Assembly: GCA_017856115.1 (NCBI GenBank)
Contig: JAFMFM010000017.1
Span: 1 to 33,703, forward strand
Reading direction: 5' to 3'
Length of the DNA: 33,703 nucleotides
Source of the DNA: Actinomycetota bacterium
GTDB lineage: Bacteria > Actinomycetota > Acidimicrobiia > Acidimicrobiales > Ilumatobacteraceae
Every line of letters begins with the position of its first letter. Positions within the stretch are counted from its first letter, which is position 1. Both the position numbers and the translations under genes were made by a program. Below the pieces are notes generated by a model. It was not told the origin of the DNA, did no database searches, and saw only the letters and a list, made by a program, of their open reading frames with translations. This document shows, one piece after another, positions 15,173-24,275 of the stretch.

Positions 15173-15217
15173 CTCGAAGCGCGTCCGGACCAAAACAGCA
15201 ACGTCGCGGCAGCGCGG

Positions 15218-16186
15218 CTAGGCCAACGCGGCACGAACGTGCGCGATGTCCAACTGCAACTGCGCCCTCAGTTCCTCGATTCCGGTGAACTTGCGCTCAC
15301 CGCGAACGAACGAATGAAACGCCACTCGTAGTTGCCTGCCGTAGAGATCGCCGTCGAAGTCCAACAAGTGCGCCTCGAGCAGCGACTGTTCGGCGTGTTC
15401 GTGGAACGTGGGGCGACGCCCGAGGTTCACCGCGGCCATGTGCGACGACACCACCGCCCCATCTGCGCCTGCAACCGCAACCCGTGCTGCATACACTCCG
15501 TCGGCCGGCACACACAGTGTGGAGTCCAGCATCACGTTCGCGGTGGGAAAACCGATGGTGCGGCCCCGCTGATCGCCACCGCCCACCACACCGCGCACCT
15601 CGTGCATTCGACCCAACATGTCGGCGGCTCGCTGCACATCGCCACCGGCGAGGGCACGTCGAATGGCAGTGCTGCTGACCGGTTCGTCGATCCCATCCCC
15701 GCGTGGGATGAGCACCACGGGAAGCACCGTGTAGTCGTGTCGCTGCGACATGTCACGCAACATGGCCACGTTGCCACCCCGTTTGTGACCGAAGTGGAAA
15801 TCCTCCCCGACGATCACGCCTTTCACGCGGAGAGCGTCCACGAGCACTCGTTGCACGAAATCCACCGGCGACTCCGATGACTGCTGAGCATCGAACGGCA
15901 CCACCAGCGTTGCGTCGACCCCGGTGGACTCAAGGAGTTCCATCTTCTGATCAACGTCCGTCAGCAGTTTTGGGGCCGATTCCGGCCGCACGACCGAAGC
16001 CGGGTGGCGATCGAAGGTCACCACGACGCTGCACGCACCGGTGTTGCGTGCGTAGTCGCACACCTGACCGATGACCGCACGGTGACCGCGATGCACTCCG
16101 TCGTACGCACCGATGGTGACGACCGTTCGCACGTCACCGAGTGCCTCCACCACCGCACTTCGAGTTGCGGTATGGACGACTTTCAC
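15218..16186 (-). CDS. ribF: Bifunctional riboflavin kinase / FAD synthetase
   Basis: A 322-residue RibF that phosphorylates riboflavin to FMN and adenylylates FMN to FAD. The N-terminal FAD synthetase domain has the nucleotidyltransferase motif IGAYDGVHRGHR (residues 25-36), VVTFDRHPASVV, GEDFHFGHKRGGN and SSTAIRRALAGGD. The C-terminal kinase domain has GRTIGFPTANVML, GVYAARVAV, NLGRRPTF and the ending EAHLLDFDGDLYGRQL...FVRGERKF. Length is normal. GTG 16186 starts six bases after the truB stop codon. There is no Shine-Dalgarno sequence; TAGCGT (16195-16200) eight bases upstream, overlapping the truB stop, may be an internal leaderless promoter. The rbfA-truB-ribF order is classical. Confidence 0.97.
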   Translation of the reverse strand: MKVVHTATRSAVVEALGDVRTVVTIGAYDGVHRGHRAVIGQVCDYARNTGACSVVVTFDRHPASVVRPESAPKLLTDVDQKMELLESTGVDATLVVPFDAQQSSESPVDFVQRVLVDALRVKGVIVGEDFHFGHKRGGNVAMLRDMSQRHDYTVLPVVLIPRGDGIDEPVSSTAIRRALAGGDVQRAADMLGRMHEVRGVVGGGDQRGRTIGFPTANVMLDSTLCVPADGVYAARVAVAGADGAVVSSHMAAVNLGRRPTFHEHAEQSLLEAHLLDFDGDLYGRQLRVAFHSFVRGERKFTGIEELRAQLQLDIAHVRAALA

Positions 16187-16192
16187 GCAGAT

Positions 16193-17113
16193 TTACGCTA
16201 GAGGCTCGGGCATCACCACCACGGCACGCCACGCACCATCAACGTACGCGTACACCGCAATCAGTTCCCTCGCGTCGTTCAGCACGATCCGTCGGTCACC
16301 ACTGCGGCCGTGCAGTTCACCGAGCGATTCGAAGGATCGTCCGTTTCGCACCTTCACCGCAGTGTCGGCATCGACCGACACCATCGCCACGTTCACACCG
16401 TCGAGATGCGTCATGACTGCAACTGCCGACAGAAGTGGTGCGGTGTCGACCGAGGTCGGATCGTGCCCTGCACCAACGGTGAAGTCGCCGATGGCGCGGC
16501 GACGCAAGTTGCGCAGGTGCGCAACCCCACCGAGTGCCTCGCCCAGATCCGCGGCCAGCGTGCGAATGTACGTGCCGGACGAGCAGGTGACCTCGATGTT
16601 CACCACGGGATTTTCGTTGACGCGATCGACGATGTCGCCAACGACGTACCGATGAATCGTTACCGTACGCGGCTCGCGTACGACCTCACCTCCCTCGCGG
16701 GCGATTTCATGCAAACGGCGACCACCAACCTTTATCGCCGACACCATCGGTGGTACCTGTTCGATCTCACCGACGAAGGCCAGTGAGGCTTCTCGCACGC
16801 GCTCGATACCGAGTCCCGACATGTTGCGAGATGCCGTCACTTCACCCGACGCATCCAACGTGCTCGTGGCGGTACCGAACACGACCTCGCCGGTGTAGGT
16901 CTTCGGGAGATCTCCGAGAAATTGCAGCAGCCGGGTTGCGTTACCCAATGCAACGATCAACACACCCGTTGCATCGGGGTCGAGGGTGCCCGAGTGGCCG
17001 ACGCGCCGCTCGGAGAACCTCCGTCGCAAACGAGCAACCACGTCATGGCTGGTCATACCCGCGGGCTTGTCCACCACCACGAAGCCGTGCACCGTGGCGG
17101 GCTTGCGCGACAT
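16193..17113 (-). CDS. truB: tRNA pseudouridine-55 synthase
   Basis: A 306-residue TruB that makes pseudouridine 55 in the T-loop of almost all tRNAs. The N-terminus GFVVVDKPAGMTSHDVVARLRR and the catalytic motif VGHSGTLDPDATGVL (nucleophile D45) are diagnostic. Later come TYTGEVVFGTATSTLDASGEV, the conserved QVPPMVSAIKVGGRRLHEIAREG and SCSSGTYIRTLAADLGEALG. The C-terminal part (about 235-306) is a PUA-like RNA-binding domain (SLGELHG...RIVLND..LIAVY). ATG 17113 follows the rbfA stop by eleven bases. No ribosome site is seen, so translation may depend on coupling to rbfA. Confidence 0.97.
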   Translation of the reverse strand: MSRKPATVHGFVVVDKPAGMTSHDVVARLRRRFSERRVGHSGTLDPDATGVLIVALGNATRLLQFLGDLPKTYTGEVVFGTATSTLDASGEVTASRNMSGLGIERVREASLAFVGEIEQVPPMVSAIKVGGRRLHEIAREGGEVVREPRTVTIHRYVVGDIVDRVNENPVVNIEVTCSSGTYIRTLAADLGEALGGVAHLRNLRRRAIGDFTVGAGHDPTSVDTAPLLSAVAVMTHLDGVNVAMVSVDADTAVKVRNGRSFESLGELHGRSGDRRIVLNDARELIAVYAYVDGAWRAVVVMPEPLA

Positions 17114-17124
17114 GTGCAGGAGGC

Positions 17125-17574
17125 TTACTCGGCCGACGCGTCGGTAGACCCCGGGCTCGGGGCATCACCGACGGAGCCGCCGTGGGCTGCACGGCGCGCT
17201 GCGTCTTCGCGCAACACCGCGTCGATTCGCGCGGCAGCTCGCATGGTTTCGTCGGGTTTGAACTGCAACACCGGAGTACGCCTCGACTTGACCTGGACCG
17301 CTATCTCGTGCTGCAGTCGTTTGCGGTATTCCCCGAGGGCTTCCACGATTTTCTCATCACCTTCCACCCCTTGTAGCGAGTCGAAGTACACGACACCCTT
17401 GTTCATCTCCGAATCCACTTCGACCGCGGTGATCGTGACCATCGTGAGACGTTCATCGTCCAACTTCGCGAGTTCGTCGGCAATTACCTCTCGCAGCGTT
17501 TCGCTCAGCCGGGCGGTGCGTTCGTGTCGACGACGCTCCTGAGCGTCGGTGGTGCGACGACGGTTGCGAGCCAT
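17125..17574 (-). CDS. rbfA: Ribosome-binding factor A
   Basis: A 149-residue RbfA, a KH-like factor that binds the 30S subunit during late maturation of 16S rRNA. The core reads RLSETLREVIADELAKLDDERLTMVTITAVEVDSEM, then KGVVYFDSLQG, LGEYRKRLQHEIAVQVKSRRTPVLQFKPDE, matching the family's alpha-beta-beta-alpha-beta order. The first 20 residues are very basic; the last 20 (GGSVGDAPSPGSTDASAE) are likely disordered. ATG 17574 has TAGCGT six bases upstream and no Shine-Dalgarno sequence. In most bacteria rbfA follows infB; here it leads its own operon and lies back to back with leuS, only 19 bases from that start. Confidence 0.96.
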   Translation of the reverse strand: MARNRRRTTDAQERRRHERTARLSETLREVIADELAKLDDERLTMVTITAVEVDSEMNKGVVYFDSLQGVEGDEKIVEALGEYRKRLQHEIAVQVKSRRTPVLQFKPDETMRAAARIDAVLREDAARRAAHGGSVGDAPSPGSTDASAE

Positions 17575-17579
17575 ACAAC

Positions 17580-17586
17580 TACGCTA
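17580..17586. promoter_or_regulatory. Overlapping divergent -10 boxes of rbfA and leuS
   Basis: TAGCGT on the minus strand (17581-17586) lies six bases before ATG 17574 of rbfA; TACGCT on the plus strand (17580-17585) lies eight bases before ATG 17594 of leuS. The two hexamers share five base pairs, so polymerase cannot occupy both at once. Confidence 0.5.
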
Positions 17587-17593
17587 AGTGAAG

Positions 17594-20470
17594 ATGTCCA
17601 CGAGCGATTCCGCGCCAAAAGAGCGCTACAACGCCCGATTGGCAGCCAAAATCGAGGCCACGTGGCAGGACCGCTGGGAGAGTCAACGAACGTTCGAGGC
17701 CCCGAATCCGGCGGGGCCACTCGCCGAGCCCGCCAAGATTGCCGGTCGTCAGAAACTCTTCATTCTCGACATGTTTCCGTACCCATCGGGGGCCGGTCTT
17801 CACGTCGGGCATCCGCTCGGCTACATCGGAACCGACGTCTTCGGGCGCTTCAAACGCATGTCTGGATTCAACGTGCTCCATGCGCTGGGATACGACTCGT
17901 TCGGGCTGCCGGCCGAGCAGCACGCCATCACCACCGGGGTGCATCCGCGCGAGAACACCGAGTCCAACATCGCCAACATGCGTCGTCAATTGCGACGCCT
18001 CGGGCTGGCCCACGACGCTCGTCGCAGTGTGAGTACGACCGACGAGGGGTTCTATCGCTGGACGCAATGGATCTTCGTGCAGGTGTTCAACTCGTGGTTC
18101 GATACCGATCTCGGACGGGCCCGACCCATCTCCGAACTCATCGCCGAATTCTCGTCGGGCAAACGAACCACCGGCGGCAAACCCTGGACGGAGATGTCGT
18201 CGCGAGAGCGCAAACAACTCGTGAACGATCATCGTCTGGCCTACCTCGCCGACGCTCCGGTCAATTGGTGTCCTGGTCTCGGCACGATCCTGGCCAATGA
18301 GGAAGTCACCGCCGAGGGTCGCAGCGACATCGGCAACTATCCGGTGTTCAAGCGCAACATGCGCCAATGGACCATGCGAATCACCGCGTATGCCGACCGC
18401 CTCTTGAACGATCTCGACCGCCTGGATTGGCCGGAGTCGATCAAGCTCATGCAGCGCAACTGGATCGGCCGAAGTGAGGGTGCACGAGTGCGGTTTGCCT
18501 CACCCGCCGGCGACATCGAGGTGTTCACCACCCGACCCGACACGTTGTTCGGAGCAACCTTCATGGTGTTGTCTCCCGAACATCCGATGGTGGACGAACT
18601 CACCACCGCGTCGCAACGAGCGGCTATCGACTCGTACCGTGCTGCGGCAGCACGTGTGACGGACACCGATCGCCAAAGCGATAACCGGGAAAAGACCGGT
18701 GAATTCACCGGGTCGTACGCGGTCAACCCGGTGACCGGCGAAGAGATTCCAGTATGGATCGCCGATTACGTTCTGATGGGATACGGCACGGGCGCCATCA
18801 TGGCGGTGCCGTCGGGCGACGAACGCGACTTTGCCTTCGCCCGAAAGTACGACTTGTCGATCATCGCCACCCAGATGCCACCCGACTCGTGGTTCGCCGA
18901 CCACGGAATTGCTCCATCGGTCGACTGCGCCACATGGCCGAACGCCTTCGTCGGTGAAGGTACGTACGTGAACTCCCGAAACGATGCCGGTACATCGGCC
19001 GCCGGGGCTCTCGTGCTCGACGGCATCACCGAGATGGCAGTTGCAAAGCGATGCACCAACGAATGGCTCGAGTCCCGTGGCGTAGGTGAGGCAGCCATCA
19101 CCTACAAGTTGCGCGACTGGCTGTTCTCGCGACAGCGATACTGGGGTGAGCCGTTTCCCATCGTGTACGACCACGATGAAATGCCGGTTGCGGTACCCGA
19201 CACGTTGCTCCCGGTGGCGCTACCCGAATTGAGCGACTTCAAACCACAGGCGCTCGATCCGAATGACGAGATCACCGATCCGATTCCGCCGCTGGCACGT
19301 CGCGCCGACTGGGTCCACACCACCATGGACATCACGGATCCAATCACCGGCGAAACGCTGTCGGGCGCGAAGGTACGACGCGAGATCAACGTGATGCCGC
19401 AGTGGGCGGGATCATGTTGGTACGAATTGCGGTACCTCGATCCGACGAACGATGCGGTCTTCATCGACCCCGAGGTGGAGAGGTATTGGATGGGCCCGAA
19501 ACACGACGGGCACACCGGCGGCGTCGACTTGTACGTTGGCGGCGTCGAGCATGCGGTGCTTCACCTGCTGTATTCGCGATTCTGGCACAAGGTGCTGTTC
19601 GACCTCGGCCACGTATCGAGCGAGGAACCGTTCCACCGTTTGTACAACCAGGGCTACATCCAGGCCTACGCCTACCGCGATGAGCGCGGACAAACCGTTC
19701 CTGCGGCCGATGTACGCGAGCGGGACGGGAACTACTTCTACGAAGATCATCCCGTGTCGCGCGAATACGGAAAGATGGGCAAGAGCCTGAAGAACATCGT
19801 GACTCCGGACGAGATGTACGACGAGTTCGGTGCCGACACCTTCCGTCTCTACGAGATGTCCATGGGCCCGCTCGACCAGAGTCGCCCGTGGAACACCAGG
19901 GACGTGGTGGGAATGCAACGCTTCCTACAACGCCTGTGGCGCAACCTGGTGGATGAAGACACGGGTCTGCCTACGGTGTCGGACTCGGAGTGCCCGGACG
20001 CGCTGCTGCGGACCCTACACGTCACCATCGACGGAGTGCAGCGCGACATGGATGGCCTACGGTTCAACACGGCCATCGCAAAACTCATCGAACTGAACAA
20101 TGCCCTCACCAAACACGTGGATGCGGCGGGCAGCACACCGCGGGTCGTTGCCGAGCCACTCGTGCAGATGCTGAGTCCGCTGTGCCCCCACCTCGCAAGT
20201 GAACTCTGGCAACGTTTGGGCCGAAGCGATGAGATCACCTATGCGCCATTCCCGATCGCCGATCCCAACTTGTTGGTGAGCGACACGGTGGAGATTCCGG
20301 TGCAGGTCAACGGCAAGGTACGTTCACGACTCACGGCACCAACGGGCTCGAGCGACGATCAGTTGACTGCGCTGGCGCTCTCGGACGAGAAAGTTCGCAT
20401 CGCCCTGGCAGGTGCCGAGCCACGCAAGGTCATCGTGGTGTCCGGTCGCCTGGTGAACATCGTCGCCTAG
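17594..20470 (+). CDS. leuS: Leucyl-tRNA synthetase
   Basis: A 958-residue class Ia synthetase that charges tRNA-Leu and edits mischarged tRNA. The HIGH motif is H70-V-G-H73 in [15 protein letters not shown], and the KMSKS loop is K727-M-G-K-S731 in [15 protein letters not shown] is usual in actinobacterial LeuS and is not a defect. The CP1 editing domain (about 235-430) contains [13 protein letters not shown] and [17 protein letters not shown], the catalytic [14 protein letters not shown] lies near residue 605, and the C-terminal part ends with a small domain ([13 protein letters not shown]...). I place the start at ATG 17594 and not GTG 17588 because the -10-like TACGCT is eight bases before the ATG and two before the GTG. 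It converges with the LLM gene. Confidence 0.97.
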   Translation: MSTSDSAPKERYNARLAAKIEATWQDRWESQRTFEAPNPAGPLAEPAKIAGRQKLFILDMFPYPSGAGLHVGHPLGYIGTDVFGRFKRMSGFNVLHALGYDSFGLPAEQHAITTGVHPRENTESNIANMRRQLRRLGLAHDARRSVSTTDEGFYRWTQWIFVQVFNSWFDTDLGRARPISELIAEFSSGKRTTGGKPWTEMSSRERKQLVNDHRLAYLADAPVNWCPGLGTILANEEVTAEGRSDIGNYPVFKRNMRQWTMRITAYADRLLNDLDRLDWPESIKLMQRNWIGRSEGARVRFASPAGDIEVFTTRPDTLFGATFMVLSPEHPMVDELTTASQRAAIDSYRAAAARVTDTDRQSDNREKTGEFTGSYAVNPVTGEEIPVWIADYVLMGYGTGAIMAVPSGDERDFAFARKYDLSIIATQMPPDSWFADHGIAPSVDCATWPNAFVGEGTYVNSRNDAGTSAAGALVLDGITEMAVAKRCTNEWLESRGVGEAAITYKLRDWLFSRQRYWGEPFPIVYDHDEMPVAVPDTLLPVALPELSDFKPQALDPNDEITDPIPPLARRADWVHTTMDITDPITGETLSGAKVRREINVMPQWAGSCWYELRYLDPTNDAVFIDPEVERYWMGPKHDGHTGGVDLYVGGVEHAVLHLLYSRFWHKVLFDLGHVSSEEPFHRLYNQGYIQAYAYRDERGQTVPAADVRERDGNYFYEDHPVSREYGKMGKSLKNIVTPDEMYDEFGADTFRLYEMSMGPLDQSRPWNTRDVVGMQRFLQRLWRNLVDEDTGLPTVSDSECPDALLRTLHVTIDGVQRDMDGLRFNTAIAKLIELNNALTKHVDAAGSTPRVVAEPLVQMLSPLCPHLASELWQRLGRSDEITYAPFPIADPNLLVSDTVEIPVQVNGKVRSRLTAPTGSSDDQLTALALSDEKVRIALAGAEPRKVIVVSGRLVNIVA

Positions 20471-20494
20471 CGGCGACCGTCTGCAGCCTTCACG

Positions 20495-21346
20495 TCAGCC
20501 GTGGAGGTACCTTCCGGCGCGCTCGATCGCCGCCACGTCGACACCGCGGAACATGAGCAGGATCACCCGATTGACACCCCAGCTTTGCCAACGAACGATT
20601 CGCTCGTCGAGGACGGTTCTACTCAGCAGGGCCTCATCGAAATGCTCCCACACCGAGACCATGAACGAATCCTCGGCATGCACGGGATTCGGATCGTGTG
20701 CATGGTCAACTTCTCGAGCCGTGACCTTCGAGCGCGCCTCCATTGCGGTGGCAATCACGTCGTGCGCGTACTCGGCCGACCCGCGAACGTTCACGCCGTT
20801 GGTTCGTTGTGCAGCGATACGTGCCAGGGTGCTGGAGTTGACGCCGAGGATTATCGGCGGCCTGGGTGATGGGATGATGAAGGTTCGCAAATCGTCGCGG
20901 CGCGTCGGTGACCACAACTCGTCGATGAGATCCAGGGTGTCGAGCAAGACCCGATGCCGATCCTCCATGGCAGCCGGCTGCTCTACACCTACCGCACGCC
21001 GCTCGGCCGACCACTTCGTGTTTGGCGCCGAACCCGCGCCAAGGCCGAGCACACAGCGCCCACCGCTCACCTGTTGCAACGTGGCCGCCGAATTTGCCGT
21101 GATCACCGGGAGACGGTTCGCCACGTTTGCAACGAGCGGCCCGAGTCGAATGGTCGACGTCACCGCGGCGATTGCGCCGAGCGCGGTGAAACTCTCCGGC
21201 ATCTCGGGCGCTGCCATCACTTCGCCCGCAAGATGATCGGCCGTCCAAAAGGTCTCGAAGCCCGCAGCCTCGGCGGCCCGTGCCGCGTCGGCCAGCATTG
21301 GCCACGGGGCATTGCCTGGATTCACCTGCAGGTCGAAATGCAACAT
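20495..21346 (-). CDS. LLM-class (F420-dependent) oxidoreductase
   Basis: A 283-residue luciferase-like monooxygenase family TIM barrel. It begins MLHFDLQVNPGNAPW, continues AARAAEAAGFETFWTADHL, IRLGPLVANVANRLPVITANSAATLQQVSGGRCVLGLGAG, and PRPPIILGVNSSTLARIAAQRTNGVN, the typical order of an actinobacterial LLM enzyme. Many of these use reduced F420 rather than FMN, and fbiC in the same window makes F420 likely (inference). The substrate is unknown. Length is slightly short for the class (usually 290-340). I chose ATG 21346; TTG 21358 is another possible start. TAGGTT ten bases before the ATG may be a -10 box. It is divergent from the SET-domain gene and converges with leuS. Confidence 0.9.
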   Translation of the reverse strand: MLHFDLQVNPGNAPWPMLADAARAAEAAGFETFWTADHLAGEVMAAPEMPESFTALGAIAAVTSTIRLGPLVANVANRLPVITANSAATLQQVSGGRCVLGLGAGSAPNTKWSAERRAVGVEQPAAMEDRHRVLLDTLDLIDELWSPTRRDDLRTFIIPSPRPPIILGVNSSTLARIAAQRTNGVNVRGSAEYAHDVIATAMEARSKVTAREVDHAHDPNPVHAEDSFMVSVWEHFDEALLSRTVLDERIVRWQSWGVNRVILLMFRGVDVAAIERAGRYLHG

Positions 21347-21414
21347 GATGCGTACCAACCTATGAGCGTGACGGCACGGCCAACCGATGGACTCCCCGGC
21401 ATTCCCGGTTCACC

Positions 21415-21420
21415 TACATT
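21415..21420 (+). promoter_or_regulatory. -10 box (TACATT) before the SET-domain gene
   Basis: TACATT lies seven bases before ATG 21428, and no Shine-Dalgarno sequence is present. This supports 21428 over an earlier in-frame ATG at 21362. Confidence 0.45.
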
Positions 21421-21427
21421 CGGTGTC

Positions 21428-21982
21428 ATGGCGGAACCCTCGACACAGAACACCACCACGCGAGTTCCTCCGAACGTCCGGTCCACCTACGCCGCACCCG
21501 GATTGCATGAGATGCGAGATTCGTCGTTGGGACGACGGGTCGTCACCACACGCCGAATCGCACCAGGCGAAACGATCGCAATATGGCGGGGGCAACGAAT
21601 CTCGGGTGATGACGTGGCGCGGATGGCACCGGAGGACAGACACCAACTGTTGCAGGTGGGACTCGACGACTTCCTGTACGTCGACCGTGACGATCTCTGC
21701 GTCGTGGACTTCATCAACCACAGTTGTGAACCGAACTGTGGTTTCACCACTGCCACCACCCTGGTTGCGATGCAGGAAATTCCAGCGGGAGAAACGATCA
21801 CCTTCGACTATGCAATGAGCGACGCGAACTCGTTCATCGAATTTTCGTGTCGGTGCGGAACGTCGACGTGCCGCGGTCGCATGACCGGAGAAGACTGGCG
21901 GATTCCCCAACTACAACGACGGTACGCAGGTTGGTTCGCGCCCCACGTGGACGCACTCATTCGTGCACACCATGACTCGTGA
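21428..21982 (+). CDS. SET-domain protein (probable lysine methyltransferase)
   Basis: A 184-residue protein consisting almost entirely of a SET domain. The first strand pair reads SSLGRRVVTTRRIAPGETI (residues 32-50), the pseudoknot motif NHSCEPNC is at residues 97-104, the catalytic tyrosine is Y128 in ITFDYAM, and a post-SET motif CRCGTSTCRG gives C141, C143 and C148. Together with C100 or C104 these form the zinc site known in eukaryotic histone methyltransferases. The protein should use S-adenosylmethionine to methylate a lysine; the target is unknown. The start ATG 21428 is supported by a -10 box seven bases upstream; ATG 21362 would add 22 residues. It is divergent from the LLM gene and converges with the phosphoesterase. 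Confidence 0.88.
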   Translation: MAEPSTQNTTTRVPPNVRSTYAAPGLHEMRDSSLGRRVVTTRRIAPGETIAIWRGQRISGDDVARMAPEDRHQLLQVGLDDFLYVDRDDLCVVDFINHSCEPNCGFTTATTLVAMQEIPAGETITFDYAMSDANSFIEFSCRCGTSTCRGRMTGEDWRIPQLQRRYAGWFAPHVDALIRAHHDS

Positions 21983-22019
21983 CCGGCATAATTGACGCAA
22001 CTTTGAGCGGGCTCGAGCG

Positions 22020-22808
22020 CTAGCGCATCGTTCGCCAGAGCGAATCGTCCACCGTGACCACTCGGGCGAGAAAATCGTCCCCCGACTCTTTCCAGGAGTA
22101 CTCCATGTACTGCGGTTCGCCGAGTTGGTACGAGAACACGCCGTTCACCAGCCCGAATTCGTATGCGCTCGACGGAGCGATGATGGTCTTCACCCCAGCG
22201 AACTCGGCAAAACACGTCATGTGCGCATGACCCGAGACCAGGGCATGGATACGTACTCCGCGCCCCACGGCAGCGGACACCACGTGGCGCAGGCCGGCGA
22301 TGGACTCGTCATCCAAACGGATGGTGTCGAACGCCTTACCGCCGAGTGGAATGCACGGGTGATGCATGGCGACGACCGCCGGCGTGTCGTTGAGCTGCGA
22401 GTCGAGCCACTCCAGCTGAGACCCACTGAGCGCACCGTCCTCGCGACCCTCGCGCGTTGAATCCAGAACGATGAGTCGCGTCGCGGGAAGCTCGACGATG
22501 TAGTCACACCGCGAATCGCGCGACGGCACGTCGAAGAGCCGCTGCATCTTGCGGGCATCGTCGTGGTTGCCCGGAGCGAGCCACACCGGCACGGTGGCTG
22601 CTCGCACGATTTCTGCGAATGCCGCGTACTCGGAGTCGGTGCCGGCGACGGCAGCACAATCGCCCGTTATGAGAATTCCTGCACAACGCTGCGAGGCGTG
22701 TTGCAGCACACGCACCAGGTTGGTTGCCGGCTCGGCGTCGGTGTGCGTTGCCTCACCGGCCCCGGGAATGTGCGTGTCGGTGATGTGGGCGATTACCACT
22801 CTCGGCAC
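22020..22808 (-). CDS. Calcineurin-like metallophosphoesterase (CpdA-type)
   Basis: A 262-residue cytosolic metallophosphoesterase with all five family motifs: HITDTHI (D11, H13), LITGDCAA, APGNHDD, AMHHPCIPLG and VSGHAHM. These coordinate two metal ions. The order and spacing fit the cyclic-nucleotide phosphodiesterase CpdA/Rv0805 group, so hydrolysis of cAMP or another phosphodiester is plausible but not shown by sequence. The second motif is GDC where many members have GDL or GD.V. GTG 22808 is the start, with CATACT six bases upstream and no Shine-Dalgarno sequence. It is divergent from the protease gene, with 44 bases between starts. Confidence 0.92.
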   Translation of the reverse strand: MPRVVIAHITDTHIPGAGEATHTDAEPATNLVRVLQHASQRCAGILITGDCAAVAGTDSEYAAFAEIVRAATVPVWLAPGNHDDARKMQRLFDVPSRDSRCDYIVELPATRLIVLDSTREGREDGALSGSQLEWLDSQLNDTPAVVAMHHPCIPLGGKAFDTIRLDDESIAGLRHVVSAAVGRGVRIHALVSGHAHMTCFAEFAGVKTIIAPSSAYEFGLVNGVFSYQLGEPQYMEYSWKESGDDFLARVVTVDDSLWRTMR

Positions 22809-22814
22809 AGAACG

Positions 22815-22820
22815 AGTATG
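22815..22820 (-). promoter_or_regulatory. -10 box (CATACT) before the phosphoesterase gene
   Basis: CATACT lies exactly six bases before GTG 22808. It differs from a TANNNT box only at its first base. Confidence 0.4.
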
Positions 22821-22852
22821 TCAGGCAGGGTAACCCTCGTGGAAAGTTTCGC

Positions 22853-24262
22853 ATGTGCATCGTCTGTCAAACGCTCACGGTTGGGGTGTCACTGATTTCT
22901 AGCGTGCTCCCACTCGGTGTGGGCTCACCGGAATCAGAACCCGTTGGCCGTAGCGAGACCGCGGTGATGGTTGCCGCAAACCTGCCATCACCCATGGCGG
23001 TATCGAGCGTTCTGCCGTCGAAGGTGGGAACCAGCTGTCCTGCAGTAGGCCGAAAACTCCAGCAGAAAAAGAACACCCTGGTGTGCAAGCGCGTGGGAAA
23101 GCGTCTCGTCTGGACTCGGGCAGCAAGCAAGGGTGGTGCCGCCACCACGAAATCGCTTGCACCCACCGGCAATTACGCCACTGATGCGCAGTGTGCGGAT
23201 CAAGAGTTGCCGCGCAGCACCTACTGGCAGGTGTCGGCGGGCTTCCCGAAATTCAACGAACGAATACCGTCGTCGGGATCGGTGCGAGTGCTGGTGCTGC
23301 CGGTCGATTTTCCTGATGCCGTCGCCACCGGCAGCCCCGCCACCGACATGCTCCCCATCACCCGAGCGCTGAACGACGTGTACGGCGCGCTCTCGGAGAG
23401 CCGACTGGTCTTCGACTTCGTCACTTTGCCGACGTACCTGCGAGTCAGTCGTGAATCCACCTCATGGGGCATGACGTCCTATGGCAGCGGTCGTGGTGAT
23501 GCGTACGTGGCCGACATCGTCCGAGAACTCGACCCACAGGTCGACTTCAGCGGTGTAGACGTACTCATCGTGATGGCGCCACCGATCATCGGCACCAACC
23601 AGATTGCGTTCTCGCCGGCCATGCCGTACCCCGCGCAGGCACCATTGCAGACGCAGGAGAAGCCGATCTTCAGCGCCACCATGGTGGGTGCCGACGCGTG
23701 GCGTGATCCCATGACCATCGTCCACGAGTTCGGTCATTTGTTCGGATGGCTCGACACCTACGTGATTCCCTATCCCACGGGACCGTACGAGAACGGTCAC
23801 CAGTTCACCGGCAAGTGGGACTTTATGGGTTACGCCTGGACGCGGGGAACGTTCGGCTGGCATCGCTTCTGGCAGGGCTGGCTCGAGGATGCCGAGGTGC
23901 TCTGCGCCAACGGAGCCGGCGAGTTCACCGCCACCCTTGCGCCACTCGGCGCAACCGGCAGATCACCGGAGTTGCTGTTGTTGCGCGGCGCATCGGGGAA
24001 ACTCGTCGGCGTCGAGGTACGCAGACCCTCGACGATGGACGCATTTGTCACCACGGCCACCCAGGGTGCGCTGGTATACACCATCGACGCCAGCGTGGGC
24101 ACCGGCAAGGGTGCACTGCGCGTCCAGGGGTTGTCGCTCTCGATCACGGACTACTACGCCAACGCGCCGCTGAAGCCGGGGCAATCAATCACCGTTGATG
24201 GCTGGACCATCACAGTGACCGGGTCAAGCGGGGCCGGCGACGCGATCCGCGCCACCCGATAG
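22853..24262 (+). CDS. Secreted HExxH zinc metalloprotease (M6-like)
   Basis: A 469-residue extracellular protein. A hydrophobic N-terminus (about residues 1-25) may serve as a weak signal peptide; it lacks the usual basic residues. A small domain with GTSCPAVGRKLQQKK and NTLVCKRVGKRLVW (about residues 59-88) has paired cysteines and is a module seen in actinobacterial surface proteins. The catalytic part (from about residue 145) reads SVRVLVLPVDFPDA, then IVHEFGHLFGWLD, with zinc ligands H291 and H295, base E292 and likely third ligand D301. WDFMGY follows, as in immune inhibitor A-like M6 peptidases. The C-terminus (about 365-469) is beta-rich. ATG 22853 is preceded by GGAAAG at the right distance. 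Substrate unknown. Confidence 0.85.
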   Translation: MCIVCQTLTVGVSLISSVLPLGVGSPESEPVGRSETAVMVAANLPSPMAVSSVLPSKVGTSCPAVGRKLQQKKNTLVCKRVGKRLVWTRAASKGGAATTKSLAPTGNYATDAQCADQELPRSTYWQVSAGFPKFNERIPSSGSVRVLVLPVDFPDAVATGSPATDMLPITRALNDVYGALSESRLVFDFVTLPTYLRVSRESTSWGMTSYGSGRGDAYVADIVRELDPQVDFSGVDVLIVMAPPIIGTNQIAFSPAMPYPAQAPLQTQEKPIFSATMVGADAWRDPMTIVHEFGHLFGWLDTYVIPYPTGPYENGHQFTGKWDFMGYAWTRGTFGWHRFWQGWLEDAEVLCANGAGEFTATLAPLGATGRSPELLLLRGASGKLVGVEVRRPSTMDAFVTTATQGALVYTIDASVGTGKGALRVQGLSLSITDYYANAPLKPGQSITVDGWTITVTGSSGAGDAIRATR

Positions 24263-24275
24263 CAATCTCGTCAGG

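Noticed and set aside
17575-17593. T-box leader for leuS.
   Set aside because: Only 19 bases separate leuS from rbfA; there is no space for a T-box in a leader.
19769-19786. LeuS inactivated because KMSKS reads KMGKS.
   Set aside because: KMGKS is the usual form in actinobacterial LeuS; the enzyme is otherwise complete.
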